From positions 2,629,386-2,693,385 of the forward strand of contig CM022671.1 of NCBI GenBank assembly GCA_012295275.1: DNA of 64,000 bases, written 5' to 3'. Below, piece after piece: positions 13,185 to 24,597 of this stretch. The first letter of the stretch is position 1. The number at the start of each line of letters is the position of its first letter. The position numbers and the translations under genes were made by a program. Under the pieces are notes generated by a model. The model did not search any database. It was not told the DNA's origin and worked only from the letters and a program-made list of their open reading frames with translations. This DNA comes from Chrysomallon squamiferum. Lineage: Eukaryota > Mollusca > Gastropoda > Neomphalida > Peltospiridae.

Positions 13185-14860
13185 TTTTATTTTCAGTCGT
13201 GAACTTTTTTTTTTTATGTTTGTTTTCTTCCTCTGCTTTTCGGCTCTTTTCGTAAAAGACGTCACAACTGAGAAAACGACCAAATCGGACCAACAACAAA
13301 ATACACACACGTTTACTTTACTCAAAAATGATTGTATTGTATTCATACTTTGCATCAAGAAAATTATTTCACAGAAATGTAATAAGTTGTTAGATGTATG
13401 TATTCAATATTAGTATTCATTTTTCTCTTTTGGGATCTGCTTTCATTAATAATAAAATATATAACTATTATACATTAAATCCTGACAGATTAGTTTGACA
13501 GCTGCCTGAAACTGAATTTATACCAGCAAAAACCCTTAATCCTGAAAATGCTGTAAGTCAGTCTTAGTGTGAGGGATTGAACAAAATATACGAAAAAAAA
13601 CAATAAGGCGTCTGAGGTTTATTTTTCTTTGTTTAGACTTAAGACACTTGGGACATGAATATGTGGATGCATCTTAAGGAACCCATGACAGTAATGGTCC
13701 GCCAATACTGGTAAGGTTTGTGTGTGGTGTTATCAATGTGACTAAGGTAACAGATAGTTCAAGAGAGAACAGAGAATATGGGACAAGAAATAAAGACGTT
13801 TTGGGCAGTTATCTGCATTATTATTATACACTGTTTTTATTATGCTATCATTGTGAATCAAAGAATGTAATCGAACTTGTGCATTTTTTGTGTGCTGGTG
13901 CTTTATGCACCAGGCCACATATACATCTGTTTTATTTTAAATCTTAAATATCAAATCAAATTCTTAACTTTAGAGATCCTACTCATGACAGAAATGAATG
14001 AATTAATGAATGAGTCACATTTATGGAAATAACTGTTTGACTACATTTTTGGTTCAGTACTGTCTTTTTTTTCTTCTTCTTCTTTTTTTTTTTTTGCATT
14101 TGAGATCTCCTATAGGATATTTTGTTTTTCATTGGTCCTAAATTAATGTAATCGTGTTTGATACGTTACTGTAAAGGTTATTGGTATATGCATGTATTTT
14201 GTCTGTTTGCATGTGTGTGTGTGTCTGTGTGTGCATACGTACGTATGTATGTGTACATGTATGTTTTCATATATAATGTACATTGATAAATAATTTTACT
14301 TCATAATGTGAATGGGTAAAACGCCAACATTCGGAAGATAACAGATTATATTATTATGAACGATAAAAAGCCACACAAAACCGAAAAAGTTTTGAATAAA
14401 ATCAAAAAAGTATCTAATAGTTGCACACACTAATATAGTCATTTTTGTTTTATGTGCATATGTCACGAATATCTGATGTGATAAAAATATAAATATGAAA
14501 TAATAATAGAATCCGTGTTTCTATAGTTCAGTCAGTCATAATTAATTCTCTGGTTAGACAGAAAATAGTTACGAAAACCAACGATATTTTATAATAAAAT
14601 CAAAACTGTTTTGAAATTTAGATATGCATGTTGAAAGTTAGAAGTGCTAGAATGTTTCTTTATTCAAAAGCCAGAAATGTATATTAGTATAAAAATAACA
14701 TTTTAATTTTATTAGAATATTTAACTTGGCCGCCTCCTAGCAACAAGTATATTGTTTGTCAATGGCTGCTTTATTCTAAAATCATTACGGTTAAAGATAG
14801 TTTGCATTATTATATCTGTTTAAGTATTGTTCACAGTTTCGGAATAATAATTACTTCAAG
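13185..14860. other. Divergent intergenic region between NIPSNAP and the CCDC42-like gene
   Basis: The two genes are transcribed away from each other and their start codons are about 1.7 kb apart. An X-box-like site lies at 14732-14744. A GT-rich stretch with alternating GTAC-type steps lies at about 14208-14262. The open reading frames here (for example 13720-13947) show no family resemblance and no codon bias unlike the background. Confidence 0.6.
14732..14744. promoter_or_regulatory. RFX-type X-box upstream of the ciliary coiled-coil gene
   Basis: The sequence GCCTCCTAGCAAC matches 10 of 13 positions of the palindromic X-box GTTGCCTAGCAAC; the right half-site CCTAGCAAC is perfect. It lies 117 bp upstream of the ATG of an axonemal protein gene, the usual place and context for RFX control of ciliary genes. 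Regulation is inferred, not shown. Confidence 0.5.
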
Positions 14861-15042
14861 ATGACGGTTAGCCTGGAAGAATATTTCCGTACCACTTTCG
14901 AGGACAAGCTCCTTGTGTAAGTTAACAACATTAATGACTTTAAACATTATAATGTGAAATGCTCTGTTATCGACAGTATTACATTTTGTGAAGTCATTAT
15001 TATTATTATTATTACTACTACTACTACAACTACTACTACTAC

Positions 15043-15106
<64 letters not shown>

Positions 15107-18100
15107 TATGAAGTATTATTTAAATTAATCTTAGTTAATATAATTTTCAGACAGACATTTATCGAAAGTTGTTTCTGTTTTTTATTTTTTATTTATATCA
15201 TTGTTGTTGTTGTTGTTTCAAATTAATATTTTATGTACATAGATAGAAAATCATCATAAGTAGGCCAAACATTATTAATTGATATTAATTTTTATAAAAT
15301 TGTTAATTAATTTCATCTTCTTTTTCTGCTTATTATAATTGTCATTATGTTTATTATCAACATCATCATTATACTGCTATTTGTTATTGGTATTATTATT
15401 GTTTTAATTATTTTGCATTGGCTGGTTGTTGTTGTTGTATTTATGTATTTTTTTTTTGTTTTCTCTCAGAAAAATGCCAGAGCGGGAGGATGATCATCTT
15501 ACTCCTGCAACTCGGCTGTTGGAAAAGCGTCGTGAAATGGCCGAAGTGGAACAGGCTTTGGCTGCACAGAAAGAAGTACACATATTTATTTTATTTCTAT
15601 TAGAATATAATTATTATTATTGTTTTGTTGTTCAAATAAAAAAACAACTTCAATAATACAAAGTGGTTATGACTTTATAAGTGTGATAAACATAAATTCA
15701 TTTAGGGTAATATAATGATACTCATTGGTTTTGAAAATTGACATTTTACCTACAGTAAAAGTACATTTTAGTTATGGAATATACATTTTAATATAGGCAA
15801 CATTATAATTTTAGTTTTAACAAGCAACATTATGATTAATGTATAATTAATATTTCTAGGAATTTCAAATGAAGATGGAGAGTCTACAGCAAAGGAGGGA
15901 AGAACTAGAGAAGAAAGAATACCAACTAAAAGAATCATTATTAAAATTTGATAAATTTCTAAAAGTAAGTTTTTTTATTGCATCATCACAAAATCATGTT
16001 TTTTTTTGTTTTTTTTCAAATTTTCTAGTATTGTACATTTATAAAATTTGCTGTATATTTCAGGAAAATGATTCTAAAAGGGCTCGGGCTGTCAAAAAGG
16101 CAAACGATGAAAGGGAAATGAAAAAACAAAAAGATAAGGAAATAGAAAAGTAAGTGGAAGTTTATGTTATAAAGATATTTGTGAAAACAGCATGTTATTT
16201 CTTTTTCACACCTTAAAGTTTGTTCCATTTTATTATTCCTTTTATTCCTCTTTTTATTTTTGTATTTTTTTAACTTTAGCCAAAAAGAATATTCTAATAC
16301 AACAAAATAAGTTTAAGGATTTTCACAGATGGTTTTAAATGTGTTTGATTTATGGACTAATCCTCATAATTTTTAAAATGTAGACTTAAAGAAGACACTA
16401 ATGTTGTTCTGAAAGAAAAAGAAAAACTTCAGAAGAAACTGGAAAAGTATGAAGTTTTTCACCAGTACATGGAGAAAGTTCTTGAATCTGGTGAAGAGTT
16501 CCATGAACTTCGTGACATTATCATGAGATATGACACCCTCACTGCAACACATCAGGTGAGTCACTAAAACAAATACTTCTGTACATCAGGATGAATTACT
16601 AAAACAAATATACTGTACCTCAAAGTGAATCACTAAAATAAATATTAATATACATCAACATGAATCACTATACAAATACTGACTACTAAATATCAAGGTG
16701 AATCAATACTTACTAATAAAATTCAAAGAGAATCATTAAAATAATACTACTATATGTCAAAGTGAATCACTAAAACAAATACTACTATACCTTAAGATCA
16801 ACCAGTAAAAACAAATACATACAACTTTACATCAAGGTGAACCAGCTAAAGTAAATACTACCATACATCAAGATGAACCAACTAAAACGAATGCTACTAT
16901 ACATAAAGGTAACCCACTAAAATATGAACTTACTGCTATACATCAAGGTGAATGACTAAACAGATACTTACTGATATATACTAACATAAAGTGCTGAAAC
17001 AGTATTAGTTTTTCTTTATTAGGATTTGCTGGAAAGAGAACTTCAGAACCAGGAATATATAGAGAACCAGAGACAGCAGCTGTTGAAGTATAGCGAGGTG
17101 AGTTTAATTCATCAAGTAAGGTGAATGAGGTTAATTTATAAAATACCATAAAATGTGTATCATGTAAATGGAATATTAATTAGTATCCTGAAATGAGCTT
17201 TATTAATGACAGTCATATTAGAGTAATATATAAAGTATGAATATGAAGCATTTTTCATTGCTGTTGTAAGGTTGGGGTAATTTATAAGAAATAGAGAGGA
17301 TGAGGTAACTTTATCACAAGCAAAGTAGGTGAGATTAATATACTGAGTACAATGCAGTGAGAATAATTTTTAAATACCATCAAATGAAATTATTATTTGT
17401 CATGTAAGTATAATATTTAATGTACATAAAAGGGTGAGATTTATTTTTAAGAACGATGATGTTGCTTTATCTTGAGTTTAATTTGTATTATTCTATTATT
17501 ACATAATGCAGGATAAAGACAACGAGATTCTTGGCTACAACAATCAGCTGTCAGGTCTGCAGACTCAGCTGGACAAGGCAGAGAGCTGTGCTGTAAAGTG
17601 GGAGTCCAAGTGGACACACATCAAAAACACAGCAGCCACAAAAACTCTCCTCCTCGGACGAATCAAAATGTAAGTATAATAAAACTCACCTTTTCAGATG
17701 AATTAAAATGTAGATTTGACTTTAAAAAGTCTCCTCAGACAAATCAGAATGTAAATACATCACTTCAAAATAATTCTTCTTTTTCAGCCAAACCAAAAGT
17801 TAAACATAGTACTAAAAAATCTCCTTGGACAAATAAAAATTCAGTTTATAAAAAAAATCTTTTTCATGAACAAGTCAAAATACTATATAAATTTTTATCA
17901 GATAAATCAAAAGTAGAAAATGTTCTTTCAGAAATCAAATTTTTTTAAATTATAAGTTTTACTTAAATACAAAATTTCAAATGAATATAAATGTAAACAT
18001 TCTTAAATATTTAATATTTCTTAGTTTTAATAAAACACTGCCATTAAACATCTAATTCTAAAAACTATTTTTGTGGTAATTATTATTTTTTTTATGATAA

Positions 18101-21056
18101 CAGTACCAGTGCTGTGTGTTATAGACATTTAATTTAAGAAAATATTAAAGCTCTGAATGTTGAATGTTTTCAGGGCAACTCATAACTTATACCAGATAGT
18201 GAAAAAACACCAGAAACAAGCTGCTACAGAGGAAGATACTAATGAGCAATTACAACAGGTACTGAATCTTTCTGGTCTTTTTTGTTTTAAATTGATAGAT
18301 AAATGGACAGCTGCAATAGATATTACTTAATTTTTTGGTTTGCTTACTTGTGTGGTTTTTTTTCATTTTTTTCGGTACTGTCAGAATTTTACATTGGGTC
18401 CCATTACTCAGAATCATAAGAATAAAATAAAACCATACATATGCTTAGGTGCAATATTTGAGAAACCTAGTGCATGAGTAATGACGATGGACTAATAATT
18501 TTTCCGATGTTTCCAGATTAAATGTTTATCAAATGCCATGAATATGCATAAAAAGATAACACAAAATGAAAAGAACAATGTATGGAGTGATTACATATTT
18601 TCTTTTCAGCCTGTCATTTTACATATTCATAATATTAAATGGTGTTGAGGTGTTAATGAATTAATTTGCTTCTATTTATTCAAATCAAACTTTTGTGATA
18701 CTTTCTCTGAAACAGTGATTCAAATCAACAACTGTCATTTTGTTTTTAATTATCTTGCATTTATTACTCACTTAAAATTTATATCTGTTGCACTTGCTTC
18801 TGTTGTGTTTCAGTCATTTTATTGTTTGTAATGTGCTTACTTTTACTGAAGATTCAAGTCTCTCTTAGCTCTTTAAAATATTTAAATGACCATTTGTCTG
18901 GCTTCCAGAAATCTGGCTTATAGTTTAAGCACATATTTAGCTTTGATCCAGAAAAGTTTAAACTCTAGAAACCTCAGACACTTAGAGACCGAAGCCTGCT
19001 GGATCAGTGAACTGGTGCCTGTATAAACAGGGATGAATTCAAAGTTGTCATCTCAAATACAATCAGTGTTAATGGTCTTTTTAAAAGAATTGTCTGTTTC
19101 ATAGTCATGGTTCTTCTACACTTGTTCCTTTCAGTTTGTTGCTATATATATATATATTTTTTTTTAAATTCATTTTCCCATCACTTTTACTAAAAGGAAA
19201 AAAATGTATTTTAATTACAATTTGTAATGAATTAAAAAAAGTATTGTTGGATTTTTTCTTCTACCCACCTCCCAGAAAGATTTCATTAATTTCATTTTAA
19301 TTTATTTCATTTATAAAGAATTATGATTTGTTCCCTCTTTGACTAACAGTTAAAAATTTGTGTTTTGGTAATATTATCAGCTGTTGATCTTTTGGCAAAG
19401 ATGATAGGATTGTTGTCTGTTGAAAAAAGTGTGTCATGAGAGCTAAATATATAGACGGGAAGTCAAAATCACTAAAGTAAATAACACTAGCTGTTAAGTA
19501 TTTTTAAAACTGGCAGAGCATTTCACTCTCCTATGTCTGTTATTATTACAATATAATTATGTTTGATATATGATGTCTGTTTATATAGATATATATATAT
19601 ATATATTTATATTTATTTTATTTTTCATCTTTTTTTAATTTATTTTTCTTTCTTCTCCTTTTTTTTTTTTCGTATCTTTATCTCTTTTAGGTCCACATGT
19701 TTATTATTGATATGGCAGATATTCTAAAAGAAACAAAGAGTCATTACCGTACAAATTCAGATAACGTGTTTACTTTGTAAACAGATGAAACATTGTCTTT
19801 GATTGATTGATTGATCTGTTACTGTATTTGTTATAAGAAACACTTTTTTTTTTAAACAATATTAAGCAGTTTTAGAGAACTGCAAAGTTAGAGTTTGCTA
19901 TTTATCAGATCTTTGGTGTTTGCAGTTTGGTATCAATATTTTAGTTTTTGTTCAATTACATGCTTTGATGACAGTTGGTTACAGATTTGTCTAAATTTAA
20001 CAACATGAAAATCTCCTTTCAACTCAAAGCAGCAGTATCATATACAAGTTGACAAAACTTTTATACTTAGCTTCAAAATTAATATAAAGGTATTTAAGTT
20101 CATAAAACTTTCAGACGAGATAAACTGATACTGTTTGAATTAATTGCAGTTTAATACCTCTCCTTTTCATTTAAATGCATACTAACCACTGTGTTCCTAA
20201 AACTGACAAAATTATGGTTACTTTTAATGACAAATGGTACCATCCTATGTAACGCATTGATAGTTTCACTTTGTAAAGTACAGATGCTATCTACACAGTG
20301 TTATTTTTTAATTTTGTTGGGTAACACAAGTACTTTTCTAAATTTAATACTGGTATATACTTTTCATTTGATGATAAACTACTATTCTGAAATTTGATGG
20401 TTATTACTATTCAAGACAAAGATGATACATCTAATTGCACCAGCTGGAGGTTTTAAAACATTTTGAAAGTGACCTCTGAATCTGACTTTGACATAATCTC
20501 TGATCTTTAATTATTAATCATAAATTTATGGCATTTCTGATTGACAACTTCATCATTTTATAATTTTGTTGTTCTTGTCTCATTATTATTTGATTTTTTT
20601 CTTCCATCTAGTCATTATCTCAGAAATTAGTATTTTGTTTTTTGCTTACTACTATTATTATTATAATTATTATTATTACTTTTATTTATTAATTGATCAA
20701 CTGATTTATTTAATATTTATTTATTTAAATATTTACATAATAAAATTTAACAATTAAAAAATTAGTATATGATCCTAAAATAAAACTAGCTCTTTTGATT
20801 TTTTTTTCTTTTTCTTTTTCTTCAATGTTAAAGCAGTTTTTTTTATTTATTTATTTGAATTTTTAAAAAAAAATTATTTTATGTGCTATTTGCTGTTTAA
20901 ATTTAAAGCTTGTTGCAACACTTCTTGGAAAATAAAGTTTTCATCAATGTTTACATGTCTATTTTGTAAATGATATGTTTTTTCATGGTTTTTTTATTAA
21001 TAATTTTGTTTGCATTCATTCATTTTAATACTTATTTATTTTCAATTTATTATTAC

Positions 21057-21109
<53 letters not shown>

Positions 21110-21212
21110 TACCATCGTCATCACAATCCTCATCATCATAAAGTAACTGTTTATTTCAGTTAAAATATGAAGACACAAACTTGAAAAATACATTTAGTTA
21201 ATGTTTGTTTGT

Positions 21213-21247
<35 letters not shown>

Positions 21248-21408
21248 CCTCCACCCGTGAGGCTATGTCCAATTCCAAACATGACCTCACAATTGATTTA
21301 GCAAAACTATGGAAAGGTGCACACACAGTATCCCTTGTTACTAATCTATATAAATCAGCTTTCCTTCCTCATAACATGTCTGATGCACGTCTGGTATGTT
21401 TCTAAGTA

Positions 21409-21448
<40 letters not shown>

Positions 21449-22418
21449 TGCATGCTCACTTTAGTATTTTCATATCATAACCAAAATAACTAACAATTCA
21501 GACTATAACAACATATTATTTAAGCCTTTCAAATCTGCAAGATGAATACAAAATTTGAAAACACCTTTATAGAATTTAATGAATCCTGTCTACATTTAAA
21601 AATCATATGAAATCCTTGAAATCCTTGTTCCAGTTTTATTACATGAATGGTGGAGAATTGTATTTACAGATCTGTTAAAGAAAAATAAAAAGATTGGTGA
21701 TGAACATTTTCTTCATCTTTAAGTATGCTTTTTTTATTGTTATTAGCATGCCAGATATATATATCTTTTTCTGGTATTTTAAAACATGTATTGTTTTAAA
21801 CATTTTTTGTTGCAAATGTTCTAAATGTTCATCAAAGGGTTAACTTTTTAATATTTTGTTATAAAAATCTGATGTGTGTGTGTGTTTTTATTTGTTGTTG
21901 TTGATTTGGGGTTTATTGATTTTTAATACTTTTTTTATATTATCATTGCAATGTGATGTTTTAAGAATGATTTCTTGTGTGTTTAAAAATGTTTGTGGTT
22001 ATATATACCAGTTATAAACAATGATATTCTGTGATTTATTATAACATCTTTATTAGCATGATGTGCTGCTGTGTTGTTCTAGACATTGTTTTCAATGGTG
22101 TTTAATGATTGTAACCTAAACGTTTTTGTTGTTTTCTGCATGTTGTTGATATCTCATGTTTAATTCTGTTATGATGTCTTAAACTGCTTTTCAGTCAGTT
22201 TTTTAAATTATATAGTGTCTGTTTATTTATTTTATTTAGATGTTTACTGCTGTTTTGTTTTTGTTGTTGTTGTTGTTTTTTGGTCTCATTAAAATTTTTG
22301 TCTATTTTTAATTTTTTTACAGATTCAGACTTTTCTCATGGATCTCAATCAAATTACTTCTGAGATTAAGAAAATGGAACAGACAGGAACATCCATCATT
22401 CCACCATCTTCCAGTTAA
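14861..22418 (+). CDS. CCDC42: CCDC42/CFAP73-family axonemal coiled-coil protein, with two alternative last exons
   Basis: Exons: 14861-14916, 15470-15575, 15860-15964, 16064-16149, 16384-16555, 17023-17097, 17512-17669, 18174-18258, then either 19691-19780 (9A) or 22323-22418 (9B). Phases agree at every junction; products are 310 aa (9A) or 312 aa (9B), against about 316 for human CCDC42. Shared signatures with the family include [13 protein letters not shown] at the N-terminus, [62 protein letters not shown] and [13 protein letters not shown]. Most of residues 35-300 is charged heptad coiled coil (DUF4200 region). Family members are needed for sperm flagella or motile cilia (Chlamydomonas MIA proteins regulate inner arms). 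An X-box lies upstream. Possible AATAAA signals are at 20931-20936 after 9A and 23707-23712 after 9B. CCDC42 versus its close relative CFAP73 is less certain than the family. Confidence 0.93.
14996..15107. repeat. (ATT)n/(ACT)n microsatellite in CCDC42-like intron 1
   Basis: About 112 bp of ATT triplets are interrupted by an ACT/ACA block at about 15013-15043. The long frame through it (poly-Ile/Thr) is a by-product of the repeat. Confidence 0.9.
16546..16985. repeat. Degenerate tandem array built from the exon 5 donor site (CCDC42-like intron 5)
   Basis: About 12 units of 34-39 bp follow the pattern ACATCAAGGTGAATCACTAA then AACAAATACTACTAT. The first unit is the real exon-intron boundary ACATCAG/GTGAGTCACTAAAAC. 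Later copies occur at about 16586, 16618, 16653, 16690, 16726, 16757, 16792, 16829, 16867, 16902 and 16938. The array fills nearly the whole intron up to the exon 6 acceptor region. Confidence 0.75.
17098..17460. repeat. Donor-like repeat copies in CCDC42-like intron 6
   Basis: The authentic donor segment GAGGTGAGTTTAATTC, followed by the segment with TTATAAAATACCATAAAATG, TCATGTAAAT and ATATTAAT, recurs about 230 bp downstream. The copy reads TAGGTGAGATTAATATAC, then TTTAAATACCATCAAATG, TCATGTAAGT and ATATTTAAT. A further fragment, AAGGGTGAGATTTATTTTTA, lies near 17429. Similarity is clear but decayed. Confidence 0.5.
17641..17930. repeat. Donor-site-derived repeat in CCDC42-like intron 7
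   Basis: The end of exon 7 plus its donor (CTCCTCGGACGAATCAAAAT/GTAAGTATAATA) is followed by degraded copies. These include CACCTTTTCAGATGAATTAA (17686), GTCTCCTCAGACAAATCAGA (about 17728) and AATCTCCTTGGACAAATAAA (about 17818). Each is followed by an A-rich, AATGTA-type remnant. The array keeps one frame open to 17948, so reading through the donor would add a Lys/Ser-rich tail. Confidence 0.65.
19691..19780 (+). CDS. CCDC42: CCDC42-like gene, alternative last exon 9A
   Basis: Acceptor ATCTCTTTTAG is followed by an open frame in the phase left by exon 8. It encodes 29 residues starting [16 protein letters not shown] and ends in TAA. It aligns with the start of exon 9B (V/I, F/F, I/L, D/D, I/I, E/E, K/K) in the same register. 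An AATAAA at 20931-20936 followed by GT-rich sequence could end this isoform. Use of this exon is inferred. Confidence 0.7.
   Translation, partial: VHMFIIDMADILKETKSHYRTNSDNVFTL
21049..21106. repeat. (ATT)n microsatellite
   Basis: About 19 ATT/TTA triplets lie between CCDC42-like exons 9A and 9B, beyond the possible 9A polyadenylation site. Confidence 0.85.
21413..21446. repeat. (TG)n microsatellite
   Basis: About 16 TG dinucleotides lie in the interval between the two alternative last exons of the CCDC42-like gene. A (TTTA)n block lies just upstream at about 21212-21246. Confidence 0.85.
22323..22418 (+). CDS. CCDC42: CCDC42-like gene, last exon 9B
   Basis: Acceptor TTTTTTACAG is followed by 31 codons beginning [20 protein letters not shown] and then a Ser/Pro-rich tail ending in TAA. 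The register resembles the vertebrate C-terminus, where a short helix follows a Gln-rich linker. It lies 2.5 kb after exon 9A. Confidence 0.85.
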   Translation: MQTFLMDLNQITSEIKKMEQTGTSIIPPSSS

Positions 22419-22908
22419 CAAGCAAACACACCACATTCAGGTCACCTTTCTCGTGCACTAGTAGAATACCTCCACCATCGTCTAGCTAGTTGATCAGAGC
22501 AAAATGTATATACTGAGTGACCTATTACATCTATGACAACATGTGACTTTAATTGGGTTTTATTTTTTTTAATTTTTAAAACAATTTTTAAAGATTTATT
22601 TGATTTTTATTTATATTTTATTTATTTATATATTTATTATTGTCTATATATTTTTTTTTCTTGTAGCATTTTGCAGCTTTATTTTAATATATATTTTATA
22701 CATTCAGGGAAACTATTTAAAAATAATGTTTATTGCCCCGTGTACACAACTTTATTTCTGTTGGAAATTTATACACCTTGTATGTATATGTAATATAAAT
22801 ACTAATAGTTTGACCACATGTGTATTTAATTTGTGTATTTATGTTCCTTTGGAGCCTTTAGCTATGTGGTTACATGTGTATTTACTTATGTTTATTTCAG
22901 CTGAGTTT

Positions 22909-22941
<33 letters not shown>

Positions 22942-24597
22942 GATAGGTAGTTATGTATGGTAATGTATTTATTGAAGACTATTCAGAGTGATGTGTTACT
23001 GTCTGTATGAGAACATGTGTAAGTGTGTAAGTGTGTATGTGCTTAAAGCACCCCTTTGTGATAGTATGTTTGTACTTATTTTTAACTCTTCACAGTCGTG
23101 CATATATTTGGGTACAAGTAAAAGGTGAATGATTTGTTTTTTATTAAAAGTTGAAATATCAAAAATAAAATACTTAAATAGGTTTATACATACAAAGTTT
23201 TATAGGTTGGAGGTGAAGTTCAAGTTATAATAAAATAATTAAATCAGTTTAAACATAAACATTTTTATATATTTTAGAGGTAAAGTTTTAATATTACCTG
23301 TAATTTATTTAGATATTTTTTGTAATTCATTTTTAACATTTTTTATTCATATTTTTGTACAGTCTGACTTCTCCGTCATTTTCTATAATATATTTTAATC
23401 ACTTTTTCTTTTTACATATACATTATTCACTACCGTTTATAGTAGTATTTAAACTGCTTTTTAGAAGGCTGTTGTCCTTGTTTTACATTCATTAGTATGC
23501 ACATACAATTTTCAACGTTCTTGGTGTTAGCCATTTGCACCACAGTTGTGTATTCTGCTTCTGCATTTAATGTATAGTGGTTTAAGTGATTACTATGTAA
23601 ATAAAAATCTTTGTCAGTGGATTTGTTGTTTTTGTTTCTGTTCTTTTTTTTTCTTGTGTTTAGCATTATAATTAATATTACAAAGTAAATTGTTTTATTT
23701 TCATATAATAAACAATTCTACATGCCTTTCATGTCTGTTTGATATTTTCTTTTTTATTCCTTTCATTCTTATATTTATATTCTGGACAGTTTCTCAAAAG
23801 AATATAATGTTATTTTGAAAAGAAAACTTTTACTTAACCAGGAACTTCAGGGGATTATGCAGGATTATACCAATGTCTGTTTATAGTTTTCGTATTCATA
23901 ATCTGTATTAATTTTTTATTAGATATAATTATTTTATTCTTTTCTTATGCATCACACAATATTAATTACCCAAAGCAGATTTCAAAATTCTATTTTTGTC
24001 ATTTATCATCATTTTTTTTCATTCTTTTTTATTCTTTATATATATATAGAAGTGGTGTGAACTAACAGATTAAAATTATTGAATGTGCATGCTTTTTAAT
24101 CTAAATCGTCATCAGAATATATATATACAAAGTGACAAAACAAGGTGTTAAAAATATTTTATTTCAAAATATATTTTACAGATTTGGAACATAATAAAAT
24201 AATGAAAATAGAAATAAATATATATTACAAACTTAATAAAAAATTGAAAGGTTTTTTACATATTGTTTTTCATTTCAGCATGATAATATTCGTTTGTAGT
24301 TATACATAGCTTTACATTTTATACAGATTATTATTTTCAACATATTAAATATGTATTAACACAGTTTTATAAATATAATAAATAACATATGTATATTTAT
24401 AATTATTTTTCGCAAGATTTCATTGAGACAGTTTAACACGAAAATGTTGAACACATTAAAAGGACAATACTCGTTACTCTTTTTTTGTGCTTGTCGTCTA
24501 TTTGTTTGTTGTTTGTTTTTGGGTGTGTTTTTTTTGGGGGGGTTGTTGTTGTTGGGTTTTTTTTTTTGGGGGGTATTAATAATATTTTAAAATGTGA
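22419..24597. other. Convergent 3' region between the CCDC42-like and chitin-binding genes
   Basis: This stretch is probably mostly the two 3' UTRs. A (TG)n tract lies at 22916-22940. Candidate polyadenylation signals are AATAAA at 23707-23712 on the plus strand and AATAAA read on the minus strand at 24158-24163. G-runs occur at 24534-24575. No coding exon is recognised. Confidence 0.55.

Noticed and set aside
14954-15226. Open frame rich in Ile and Thr
   Set aside because: It is produced by the (ATT)n/(ACT)n microsatellite in intron 1 of the CCDC42-like gene.
22533-22950. Overlapping Phe/Ile/Tyr-rich frames after the CCDC42-like stop
   Set aside because: They lie in the 3' UTR, are T-rich by composition and look like nothing known.
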